From positions 1 through 9,991 of the forward strand of contig MNXL01000258.1 of assembly GCA_001871755.1 (NCBI GenBank): DNA of 9,991 nucleotides. Direction: 5' to 3'. Source of the stretch: Anaerolineae bacterium CG2_30_64_16. GTDB taxonomy: Bacteria > Chloroflexota > Anaerolineae > CG2-30-64-16. This document shows positions 1 to 6,336 of this stretch, in pieces. How positions within the stretch are numbered: position 1 is the first letter of the stretch; each line of letters starts with the position of its first letter. The position numbers and the translations under genes are program-made. A model generated the notes under the pieces. That model was not told the DNA's origin. It ran no database searches and worked only from the letters and a program-made list of their open reading frames with translations.

Positions 1-942
1 CAAAACGCCATTCAGACTGGCGTGCCACACACGAATCTCGGCATTCTCAGAGACACCCCCGTCCGACTGCCACCGCTTCCCGAACAGCGTGCCATCGCCC
101 ACATCCTCGGCACGCTGGACGACAAGATCGAACTCAACCAACGGATGAACGCGACCCTGGAGGAGATGGCGCGGGCGGTGTTCAAGTCGTGGTTCGTGGA
201 CTTCGACCCGGTGAGAGCTAAGCTTGCCCTGAGCGAAGTCGAAGGAGCGGAGGGGCGCGACACAGGGCTGCCGCGCGAGATCGCCGATCTGTTCCCGGAT
301 GGGTTCGAGGATTCGGAACTGGGGGACGTGCCGGAGGGGTGGGAAGTAACTGGTCTGCATGCTGTGGCTGTCCTCAAGAAGGAGTCTGTCAAGCCGATGC
401 AAGCACCAGCGAAACTCTGGGAGCATTATAGCATTCCCGCATTTGATGCTGGCAGGGCACCTGCCGTTGAAACAGGGGCAAATATCAAGAGCAGCAAATA
501 TCGTGTACCGACAGCCAGTATCCTGGTGTCAAAGCTGAACCCCCGGTTCCCTCGCGTCTGGTTGCCTGACGTGCAAGATGAAGAAGCGGCAGTCTGTTCT
601 ACAGAGTTCATGTCATTTGTACCGTTGCACTATGCTTGGCGACCTTTCCTGTATGAATTGATGAAGTCGGATGTTGTCCAAAGAGGGATTCAGGAGCGCG
701 TCACAGGAAGCACGGGCAGTCGACAGCGCGCAAGGCCGGAGGATGTGGCCGTAATGCGCATTGTCGTGCCAAGCCCAGAGCTGATTGAAACCTTTGGTCG
801 TATAGTTGGGCCGCTGCACGAGAAGACACTCAACTGTATCTGTGAATCCCGCACCCTCGCCGCGCTGCGCGACGCGCTGCTGCCAAAACTCATCTCTGGC
901 GAGCTGCGGGTGGGGGACGCGGCGCGATATTTGGCAGTGTGA
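1..942 (+). CDS. hsdS: Type I restriction-modification specificity subunit HsdS (5' partial)
   Basis: HsdS recognises the target DNA sequence and joins HsdM and HsdR into the type I restriction-modification enzyme. The frame is open from the window edge, so the start and most of the first target recognition domain are missing; 313 residues are visible against roughly 400-430 for a whole subunit. The central conserved region is clear: LPPLPEQRAIAHILGTLDDK followed by KSWFVDFDPVRAK. The second target recognition domain follows, opened by the usual ELGDVPEGW segment, and then the distal conserved region with ALRDALLPKLISGEL. Repeats of this kind form the long helices that separate the two recognition domains. 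An unusual insertion, LALSEVEG, sits between FDPVRAK and EGRDTGLP, where family members normally run straight on (nt 227-245). The stop overlaps the next gene's GTG by 4 bases, so the two are probably translationally coupled. The GTG at nt 22 is internal. Confidence 0.95.
   Translation, partial: QNAIQTGVPHTNLGILRDTPVRLPPLPEQRAIAHILGTLDDKIELNQRMNATLEEMARAVFKSWFVDFDPVRAKLALSEVEGAEGRDTGLPREIADLFPDGFEDSELGDVPEGWEVTGLHAVAVLKKESVKPMQAPAKLWEHYSIPAFDAGRAPAVETGANIKSSKYRVPTASILVSKLNPRFPRVWLPDVQDEEAAVCSTEFMSFVPLHYAWRPFLYELMKSDVVQRGIQERVTGSTGSRQRARPEDVAVMRIVVPSPELIETFGRIVGPLHEKTLNCICESRTLAALRDALLPKLISGELRVGDAARYLAV
227..245 (+). repeat. Short dispersed repeat inserted in frame in hsdS
   Basis: The 19 bases CCCTGAGCGAAGTCGAAGG interrupt the central hinge of hsdS. 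Read on the minus strand the core (229-244) is CTTCGACTTCGCTCAG, matching 14 of 16 bases with the copy at 2764-2779 at the hsdR break. From memory, sequences of this type are scattered through many genomes of environmental bacteria, Chloroflexota among them; that part is recollection. The insertion adds about 8 residues and keeps the frame. Confidence 0.7.
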
Positions 943-1595
943 AGATGGCCGAACCTGAAACCCTCATCCCGAAGCACGGCGGCTACCGGAACCTCAAGAG
1001 CTTCCAGGTGGCGCAACTGGTCTATGACGTCACGGTGCGGTTCTGCGATCGCTACATCGATCCGCGCAGCCGGACGCACGATCAGATGGTGCAGGCCGCG
1101 CGCAGCGGCGTTCAGAATATCGCCGAGGGGAGCCAGGCCAGCGGCACCTCGAAGAAGATGGAGCTGAAGCTAACGAATGTGGCAAGGGCGAGTTTGGAGG
1201 AGTTGAGGCTGGATTATGAGGATTTTTTGAGGCAGAGAGGGCTGCCTCTGTTGGCGCCGAACCATCCGGCGCTGGTGCGCTTCAAGGCGAAACGCTGTGC
1301 CACGCTGGAAGATGTCCGTTCTTGGGTGGAGGAGGAATTAAGACAGGCACGGACTGGCACGGACAAGCATGGACAGGCCGTCGACGCTGAATCGGCCGTG
1401 TCGGTCGGTATTGGTCCGTGCGCGGCCCTTTCCTCCCCAGTACTGGTGGCCAATGCGGCGCTCTCCCTATTAAACCTAGCCTGCTATCTATTGGACCGCC
1501 AACTCGCCGCCCAGGCCGCGGCCTTCGAGAAGGAGGGCGGCTTCACCGAGCGGCTGTACCGCGTCCGCAGCGCAGCAAAGAGGGGCAAACCATGA
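939..1595 (+). CDS. Four helix bundle protein with C-terminal suffix domain (in hsd operon)
   Basis: Residues about 14-100 match the four-helix-bundle family related to proteins encoded by 23S rRNA intervening sequences (GGYRNLKSFQVAQLVYD, then QAARSGVQNIAEGS, then LKLTNVARASLEEL). Residues about 168-212 match the 'four helix bundle suffix' domain found at the end of a subset of this family (ANAALSLLNLACYLLDRQLA and EKEGGFTERLYRVR). The two are joined by a low-complexity linker, about residues 136-167, encoded partly by 10-bp tandem repeats. The gene starts at GTG 939, overlapping the hsdS stop; ATG 945 is an alternative two codons later. It ends inside the hsdR start (ATGA). From memory, proteins of this type recur between hsdS and hsdR in environmental type I systems, which suggests an accessory role in the restriction complex or its control, but no biochemical role is known to me. 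Soluble; no signal peptide is seen. Confidence 0.88.
   Translation: MKMAEPETLIPKHGGYRNLKSFQVAQLVYDVTVRFCDRYIDPRSRTHDQMVQAARSGVQNIAEGSQASGTSKKMELKLTNVARASLEELRLDYEDFLRQRGLPLLAPNHPALVRFKAKRCATLEDVRSWVEEELRQARTGTDKHGQAVDAESAVSVGIGPCAALSSPVLVANAALSLLNLACYLLDRQLAAQAAAFEKEGGFTERLYRVRSAAKRGKP
1346..1375 (+). repeat. Three 10-bp tandem repeats in the linker of the four-helix protein
   Basis: Three consecutive 10-base units, GGCACGGACT, GGCACGGACA and AGCATGGACA, encode the linker around ARTGTDKHGQ. A related inverted copy, GGTCCGTGCG, lies at 1412-1421. Because 10 is not a multiple of three, gain or loss of one unit would shift the frame of the suffix domain, whereas three units keep it. Seen directly; any functional meaning is inference. 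Confidence 0.75.
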
Positions 1596-2893
1596 CCGCT
1601 TTCACCGAATCGGTCGTCGAAGAGGCCGCGCTGGCCTGGCTGGATGGGCTGGGCTACGCGGCGCAATTCGGGCCGGTCATTGCGCCGGGCGAAGCGGCCG
1701 CGGAACGGGACGACTACGCCCAGGGCGTGCTGCCGCGCCGCCTGCGCGACGCGCTCGCCCGCCTCAACCCACACGTGCCCGCCGCCGCGCTGGACGAGGC
1801 CTACCGCAAGCTGACCCGCTCGGATCGCCCCACCCTGGCCGCCAACAACCACGCCGCCCACCGCATGTTGGTCGAGGGCGTGCCGGTGGAATACTTCCGG
1901 CCCGATGGCTCGCTGGGCGGCGACCTGGTGCGCGTCCTGGACTTCGAGGATCCCGACAACAACGACTGGCTGGCGGTCAACCAGTTCACGGTCGTCGAGA
2001 ACCGCCACGAACGCCGCGCCGACGTCGTGTTGTTCGTCAACGGCCTGCCGTTGGCGGTCATGGAGCTGAAGAACGCCGCGGACGAGAACGCCACCATCTG
2101 GTCCGCCTTCAACCAGCTCCAGACCTACAAAGGGCAGATTCCATCCCTGTTCACCTTCAACGAGGCGTTGGTCATCTCCGACGGCATTCACGCGCGCATC
2201 GGCACCCTCACCGCCGACCGCGAGCGGTTCATGCCGTGGCGGACGATTGACGGGTCGGGGCTGGCGGACGACCGGCTCAGCCAGCTTCAAGTGGTGATCG
2301 AGGGGGCCTTCGACCGGCGGCGGTTCCTCGACCTCATCCGCTACTTCATCGTCTTCGAGGACGCGGGGGACGGCGTGCTGGTCAAGAAGATGGCTGGCTA
2401 CCACCAGTATCACGCGGTCAACGCGGCCGTCGAGGAGACCTTGCGCGCCTGCGCCCCGTCGCCGGAAGCGCTCAGGCTGGGCGAGATGCGCGGGGTCTAC
2501 CTGGTGTGCGGCCCCGATGCCGGGTTGCCGCGCAAGCCCGGCGACCGCCGCATCGGTGTGGTCTGGCACACGCAAGGCTCCGGCAAAAGCCTGACCATGG
2601 CGTTCTACGCGGGCAAGATCGTCCAGCACCCCGCCATGGAGAACCCCACGATCGTCGTTCTGACCGACCGCAACGACCTGGACAACCAGCTCTTCGACAA
2701 CTTCGCGCTCGACAAAGACCTGCTGCGCCAGGAGCCGGTGCAGGCCGAAAGCCGCGCCCACCGCTTCGACTGGGCTCAGCACGGACCCACCGCCACTTTC
2801 CGAATCGTGGGTGCGCCAGCCAACGCACCGGCGATACCTGGTCAGGCTTCGAGGATCGGGCTGTCCTGGCATCGAGTTCCGCTAAGTCTGTGA
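1592..2893 (+). pseudogene. hsdR: Type I restriction endonuclease subunit HsdR, 3'-truncated
   Basis: HsdR is the ATP-driven DNA translocase and nuclease of type I systems. Start ATG 1592 has AGGGG at 1581-1585, 6 bases upstream, and overlaps the preceding gene by 4 bases. The N-terminal nuclease core is present: RADVVLFVNGLPLAVMELK, with D144 and the E158-x-K160 pair. The helicase Walker A motif HTQGSGKS (residues 326-333) and motif Ia region TIVVLTDRNDLDNQLF (353-368) follow. Family sequence stops at about H390 (...EPVQAESRAH, nt 2761). The remaining 43 residues up to the stop at 2893 do not look like HsdR. The DEAH box, later helicase motifs, the second RecA fold and the C-terminal region are all missing; a full protein is about 1000 residues. 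The product should not be able to translocate or restrict. The divergence point is followed almost at once by a short repeat (2764-2779), so this is a rearrangement or an assembly join. Confidence 0.92.
2764..2779 (+). repeat. Second copy of the short dispersed repeat, at the hsdR break
   Basis: CTTCGACTGGGCTCAG starts 3 bases after the last recognisable HsdR codon. It matches the inverse complement of the insertion in hsdS (229-244) at 14 of 16 bases; the two differences are the central TC versus GG. The two copies are in opposite orientation. Confidence 0.6.
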
Positions 2894-2964
2894 CTTCCGC
2901 TCGCCAGGGCACGGAGTTGCTCGCAAACGAAGAATTCCGCACAGCAATCAGGGGGGACAGAACA

Positions 2965-5025
2965 ATGAGCTTTCCATCAAGCATGAATCCCACGACAAGA
3001 CCTATCCATGTCAGCAACGCTGAGAGCAGCGTTCATGCATCCGGCACACGGCCACCGAAACGGATTTGCCTGATACTGATCGTGGTGTGTTTTAGTTTAG
3101 CAGTTACGGCGTGCAATGGAGCACAGATACTCCTACCAATTCCTGCTGCCACGCCGTCTTTCACTGCCACAGCAACGCTTGCCCCCTCGACAGCAACGCC
3201 AACTCCGGCGCCTTCCGCAACACCAACACCAGCCCCCACGGCCACGCCTACGCCGGGCATCTTGTCTTCGGCGCAGATTTTTGATCTCATATCACCTGCC
3301 GTGGTTTTCATCGATACGCCCGCCGGAACAGGAAGTGGGGTACTGATTCACGATGGCTACATTGTCACAAATTCACATGTCGTTTGGCCCTTTGAAAAGG
3401 TGCGGGTTGTGTTTCCTGATGGATCAGAGTACCTTGATGCCCCGGTCCTGCACTGGGACTTACTGGGGGATCTGGCTGTCATCGGCCCAATCGAGACGGA
3501 TACCGCGCCGATAGACCTGGTAGATGGCGAGGCTCTGGCCACAGGTAGTGAGGTCTTTTTGATCGGTTACCCTGGAGAAGTTGATGAGTTCCCGCAGCCA
3601 ACCATCACCCGTGGGCTGATTTCGCGTCTGCGCCAATGGGCGCCGACGGAAGTAACGTATTTCCAGACGGACGCCACCATTGGTGGCGGTCAAAGCGGGG
3701 GCATTCTTGTCTCCCAATTGGGTGACGTGATCGGCATCTCCGGTTTCTCCTTTAGTGACGCTGGTTTTGGCCTCGTTGCTTCGGCTTCAGACGTACTACC
3801 GCGTGTAGAGAGCCTGATCGCCGGGGATAGTGTGGCGGGGCTTGGTAATCGTCGGGCGCCATTGGAAGGTGGGAAAAAGAGGCATGAGTTCGTGTCTGTG
3901 CAGCACGAATGGGATAGCCGAGTCTACGTGATCAGCGAGCCAATAGACACGGAAGTCAAGATCAAGGTGGATGCTCAATCGGGTGATGTTGGTTTTATGG
4001 TTCTGGATGTATATGGCAGGACGCAAGTCTATGGGGATAGGGGATACGCCGGAGCAGAGACGGGTGAATTCGTTACCGATCTGGATGCTCCTTACTTCGT
4101 AGTTGTGTATCGGAACTCCTGGCATGGGCTGGCCATGACTGTGGAAGCAAGTCATGAGCTTATCCCCTATGTCGATCTGGATGATAACCGGGGCTTCCCA
4201 AAAGAGAGGGCGGTTGTCGGCCACCTGGACTATCCTGGCGATGTCGACTACTTTACGCTTCCCCTGAGAGAAGGAGAGACGGTCAATATCCTCGCGGATT
4301 CGATCCTGGTCGATCCGTATCTTGTCATTGGACGACCAGGTGATGAAGAGGAACAGTTGGTTGTTGATAACGACTCGGGTGGCGGGGTTTTTGGTGACAA
4401 CGCCGAACTGACATTCAAGGCCCCGATTTCGGCTGTCTATCTGGTGATCGTTCGGGATGTCACCGGTTACCAGACAGGTGGTTATTCGCTTCAAGTCAGG
4501 GAGCCTTACGCCGGCGCGCCGACACCGATGGCGCCGAAGCCGACGGCGACACCCATTCACAGTGAATTCGGACCGATGGCAGAATACAGGAGTGATGTTG
4601 CACCTTTTGGCATCCAATATCCGGCGAGGTGGACAAATGATCGAGCGCGAATGGGTGATTGGCAGGTTTTCTGCTCAATGGCTACGGCCTGTTTTGTCGG
4701 CGACGGTGCGCTGGTGATCATGGAAGAAAAACTGTCTGTTCTGGGCAATCCTACGGTAGAGGAATACGTTGATCTCTACCTCAAAGCCCTTGAAAAGAGC
4801 GTTCTTGACTTTGAGTTATTGTCGCGAGAAAAATTCACGACAGCGAAGGGGTTGGCGGGAGAAGTCATCGCCATAGATGTTGGCGGGCTGTTTGAATCCA
4901 GGCGATTCGTGTACGTCCATGAAGGCATAGGGTTCAATGCGACTTTCATCATCCCCAACGACAGCAGAGACGACCTGTTGCCGCTGATTGAATACTCGTT
5001 TGGGACTTTCGAGATCACTGACTGA
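2965..5025 (+). CDS. Trypsin-like serine protease lipoprotein with PPC-like and PsbP/DUF1795-like domains
   Basis: A predicted secreted, membrane-anchored serine protease of 686 residues. ATG 2965 is chosen because an AGGGGGGA ribosome binding site lies 7 bases upstream (2950-2957); the open frame continues upstream only as an overlap with hsdR in another frame. Residues 32-50 form a hydrophobic signal ending in a lipobox (VTAC, Cys50). A Thr/Pro/Ala linker follows (about 61-98). The HtrA/S1C-like protease domain spans about 101-285, with likely catalytic H138 (IVTNSHVV), D169 (LLGDLAVIG) and S244 (GGGQSGGIL). The serine motif is GQSGG rather than the commoner GNSGG. No PDZ domain follows. 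Two beta-rich regions come next: about 305-395, and a clear PPC-like domain at about 416-512 (DYPGDVDYFTLPL ... YSLQV). After another Pro/Thr linker, residues about 540-686 (FGIQYPARW) resemble PsbP/DUF1795-like domains. Substrate unknown. Confidence 0.85.
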   Translation: MSFPSSMNPTTRPIHVSNAESSVHASGTRPPKRICLILIVVCFSLAVTACNGAQILLPIPAATPSFTATATLAPSTATPTPAPSATPTPAPTATPTPGILSSAQIFDLISPAVVFIDTPAGTGSGVLIHDGYIVTNSHVVWPFEKVRVVFPDGSEYLDAPVLHWDLLGDLAVIGPIETDTAPIDLVDGEALATGSEVFLIGYPGEVDEFPQPTITRGLISRLRQWAPTEVTYFQTDATIGGGQSGGILVSQLGDVIGISGFSFSDAGFGLVASASDVLPRVESLIAGDSVAGLGNRRAPLEGGKKRHEFVSVQHEWDSRVYVISEPIDTEVKIKVDAQSGDVGFMVLDVYGRTQVYGDRGYAGAETGEFVTDLDAPYFVVVYRNSWHGLAMTVEASHELIPYVDLDDNRGFPKERAVVGHLDYPGDVDYFTLPLREGETVNILADSILVDPYLVIGRPGDEEEQLVVDNDSGGGVFGDNAELTFKAPISAVYLVIVRDVTGYQTGGYSLQVREPYAGAPTPMAPKPTATPIHSEFGPMAEYRSDVAPFGIQYPARWTNDRARMGDWQVFCSMATACFVGDGALVIMEEKLSVLGNPTVEEYVDLYLKALEKSVLDFELLSREKFTTAKGLAGEVIAIDVGGLFESRRFVYVHEGIGFNATFIIPNDSRDDLLPLIEYSFGTFEITD

Positions 5026-5062
5026 AATGACAACCAGAACGGGGTGAATCGGAGGGTTTACG

Positions 5063-5242
5063 ATGAGGTCGCGACTCGCGTTGGCAAAGTTCCTGCTCGA
5101 TTCTGGTCAGCGCATCGGCGAGATCAACCAGATCCTTTCGATTTGCAGAGGCGAAGCCTGGGAAGATGGCGAGGAGGTGGAAGAGAATAACATCTCTACC
5201 GTAGGCCATCGCGTGGTTCCGCCCTGGAAGGCTGGCAACTAA
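5063..5242 (+). CDS. Small ORF, 59 residues, unknown function
   Basis: A short open frame with a strong ribosome binding site: GGAGGG at 5051-5056, 6 bases before ATG 5063, ending at TAA 5240-5242. The product begins MRSRLALAKFLLDSGQRIGE and ends VVPPWKAGN. It is charged, has no signal peptide or membrane segment, and contains one cysteine. It starts 37 bases after the stop of the protease gene on the same strand and could be cotranscribed with it. I do not recognise a family. The spacing and ribosome binding site support translation, but it could also be the preserved start of a longer, now lost gene. Confidence 0.5.
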   Translation: MRSRLALAKFLLDSGQRIGEINQILSICRGEAWEDGEEVEENNISTVGHRVVPPWKAGN

Positions 5243-5273
5243 CCTGAGAGCGCCACAATGCTACACCCGTGTC

Positions 5274-5350
<77 letters not shown>

Positions 5351-5358
5351 AACTGAGA

Positions 5359-5411
5359 GAAGTATATCGCAAAGCGCCTTTGCCGTCAAAGACGCGACGC
5401 ATCAGTGCGCG
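5359..5411. repeat. Promoter-block repeat, copy 1 (before tRNA-Pro)
   Basis: This block shares two segments with 6045-6096: GAAGTATATC (5359-5368, 10 of 10) and a 28-base segment (5384-5411, 25 of 28). They are separated by 15 bases here and 14 in the other copy. The shared segments contain the -10 and -35 boxes; the sequence between them has diverged. The pair are direct repeats, about 685 bp apart, flanking hicA and hicB. Confidence 0.75.
5361..5389 (-). promoter_or_regulatory. Sigma-70-type promoter of tRNA-Pro
   Basis: On the minus strand, TTGACG (5384-5389) and TATACT (5361-5366) are separated by 17 bases. The -10 box ends 10 bases before the first base of the tRNA, giving a leader of only a few bases. 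Box sequences and spacing are close to the bacterial consensus. Confidence 0.85.
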
Positions 5412-5435
5412 GCCATACACTAGACTTCGTATGAC

Positions 5436-5666
5436 CTATCCCGCGCTTGCCGCGACTTGATAAATGGCAGGCCGGTAGCGCGGGCGGGGAATGGGCTTCC
5501 CTTCAGCGTGAGCAACTTCTAGCCAGGCCGCCTTGGCGACCTCCACCTCCACCAACGCCTCTGCAGGCGTCTTGCCAAAAGCCGAGCACATCCCCAGATC
5601 GGGAATGTCGGCGATATAGCCGCCATCGGCCTCACTGTAAAAAATGTTGATGTGATAATCCTTCAT
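5436..5666 (-). CDS. hicB: HicB family antitoxin
   Basis: A 76-residue HicB-like antitoxin that neutralises the HicA mRNA interferase by direct binding. The partial RNase H-like fold shows the family pattern EADGGYIADIPDLGMCSAFG (residues 12-31) followed by TPAEALVEVEVAKAAWLEVA. The C-terminal tail (about 55-76) is short and has no recognisable ribbon-helix-helix or helix-turn-helix, so it may not bind DNA by itself as longer HicB proteins do. The start ATG (5664-5666) overlaps the hicA stop in ATGA, so translation is coupled to hicA. Toxin-first order is usual for hicAB. Confidence 0.9.
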   Translation of the reverse strand: MKDYHINIFYSEADGGYIADIPDLGMCSAFGKTPAEALVEVEVAKAAWLEVAHAEGKPIPRPRYRPAIYQVAASAG

Positions 5667-5920
5667 CGGTCGTCTTCCAGTCTCAGGTCATACTTCTCAA
5701 CCAGCTTCAGGAACTGCCGTATCTGATACGGCTTTGCTTTGCCATCCACGATTTGAAGATTTACTAGTTCGCTTACCTCTGGATGGACGAAGATGTGGTG
5801 GCTTCCGCTGGTGCGTGACAGGTGGAATCCGAACCCCTCCACAAGGGCAACCATCTCGTCAAAACGGATATTGCGCGATTTAGCCAGCGCCTTGAGCAGG
5901 ATTCGGCGCTTGTTTACCAC
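5663..5920 (-). CDS. hicA: HicA family toxin (mRNA interferase)
   Basis: HicA toxins are small double-stranded-RNA-binding-like proteins that cleave mRNA. This 85-residue product has the key GSHHIFVHP motif (residues 39-47) with the conserved catalytic histidine in the SHH pair, and a C-terminal AKPYQIRQFLKLVEKYDL segment typical of one HicA subgroup. It has about 20 residues (MVNKRRILLKALAKSRNIRF) before the usual start of the fold. The start is GTG 5918-5920; on the minus strand a GGGGGAGGGT tract lies just upstream. It overlaps hicB by 4 bases. A promoter is predicted at 6047-6074, leaving a leader of about 120 bases. The reading frame is intact and the motif complete, so the toxin is probably active. 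Confidence 0.9.
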   Translation of the reverse strand: MVNKRRILLKALAKSRNIRFDEMVALVEGFGFHLSRTSGSHHIFVHPEVSELVNLQIVDGKAKPYQIRQFLKLVEKYDLRLEDDR

Positions 5921-5977
5921 TTTGACCCTCCCCCAGTCCTCGCATGTTGCGTTCGTTGCGTTGACGCACCCGCTACC

Positions 5978-6005
5978 CCAGTTTGACGCCCACAGTTGGG
6001 ACTGG
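5978..6005 (-). promoter_or_regulatory. Hairpin in the hicA leader
   Basis: On the minus strand, CCAGT-CCCA, loop ACTG, TGGG, a 6-base bulge CGTCAA, then ACTGG. This gives a 9-bp stem with a one-sided bulge, lying between the predicted promoter and the hicA start. It could be an RNA structure controlling hicA translation or an inverted-repeat operator. Role is inference. Confidence 0.35.
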
Positions 6006-6044
6006 ATCTACATAATGAGGGGTCTATCGATGGTCCTGTTTGCT

Positions 6045-6096
6045 GAAGTATATCTTAATGTTTCCCAACGTCAAAGACGCGGCCCATCAGCGCGCG
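6045..6096. repeat. Promoter-block repeat, copy 2 (before hicAB)
   Basis: Matches 5359-5411: GAAGTATATC (6045-6054) and a 28-base segment (6069-6096) with three mismatches. It begins, in the direction of transcription, just 1 base after the stop codon of the ferredoxin remnant. Homology does not obviously continue into either flank. Confidence 0.75.
6047..6074 (-). promoter_or_regulatory. Predicted promoter of hicAB (related to the tRNA-Pro promoter)
   Basis: On the minus strand, TTGACG (6069-6074) and TATACT (6047-6052) are separated by 16 bases. Both boxes are identical to those of the tRNA-Pro promoter at 5361-5389. Transcription would begin near 6040, about 120 bases before the hicA GTG. 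Confidence 0.65.
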
Positions 6097-6097
6097 C

Positions 6098-6279
6098 TTA
6101 GCGCAGCTCGATCGCATCCTCCGGGCATTGCAGCACGCACGCGCCGCAGGCGATGCACTTCTTCCCATCGTGGAAGACGACGACGCGGCGGCCGGGGTCC
6201 AGCACCCCACCGGGCAGACCTTGCCCCGATCGTAGTCCTGGAGGCTGGTCTCCAGCCACTTCATGAAGACGGTCGCCAT
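6098..6279 (-). pseudogene. Frameshifted single-cluster 4Fe-4S ferredoxin-like gene
   Basis: Two frames together read as one small ferredoxin-like gene. From ATG 6277-6279 the first frame gives MATVFMKWLETSLQDYDRGK. The second frame, ending at TAA 6098-6100, gives DPGRRVVVFHDGKKCIACGACVLQCPEDAIELR in two adjoining pieces: DPGRRVVVFHDGKK, then CIACGACVLQCP, a standard 4Fe-4S motif, then EDAIELR. Restoring one base between about 6205 and 6227, where two CCCC runs occur on the plus strand (6205-6208, 6224-6227), would give a continuous 60-residue protein. Only one CxxCxxCxxxCP set is seen. Alternatively the start is a remnant of another gene: VFMKWLE...YDRG reminds me of the opening of some SAM-dependent methyltransferases, which would mean a deletion fusion. 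It lies 57 bases after the DUF5107-type gene and near a GGR-type flavoprotein it might have served as electron donor. Confidence 0.6.
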
Positions 6280-6336
6280 GATATCGCGCCCTTTCCGGCC
6301 CAAGCCCCGGATTGTTGAGTAGATACGCCGGAACCA

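Noticed and set aside
22..942. GTG at 22 as the start of hsdS
   Set aside because: The family sequence continues in frame to the window edge, so the gene starts outside the window.
2810..2829. Inverted repeat GGTGCG-N8-CGCACC after the hsdR break as a terminator
   Set aside because: Only 6 bp with no following T run; such stems are expected by chance in GC-rich DNA.
1484..2872. Long open frame on the minus strand opposite hsdR
   Set aside because: It is a GC-rich shadow: composition is Val/Ala/Gly/Arg-heavy with no domain, and the plus frame carries clear HsdR motifs.
2506..2964. Upstream extension of the protease frame
   Set aside because: It overlaps hsdR in another frame and encodes Arg/Pro-rich sequence. 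The ribosome binding site and signal peptide support ATG 2965.
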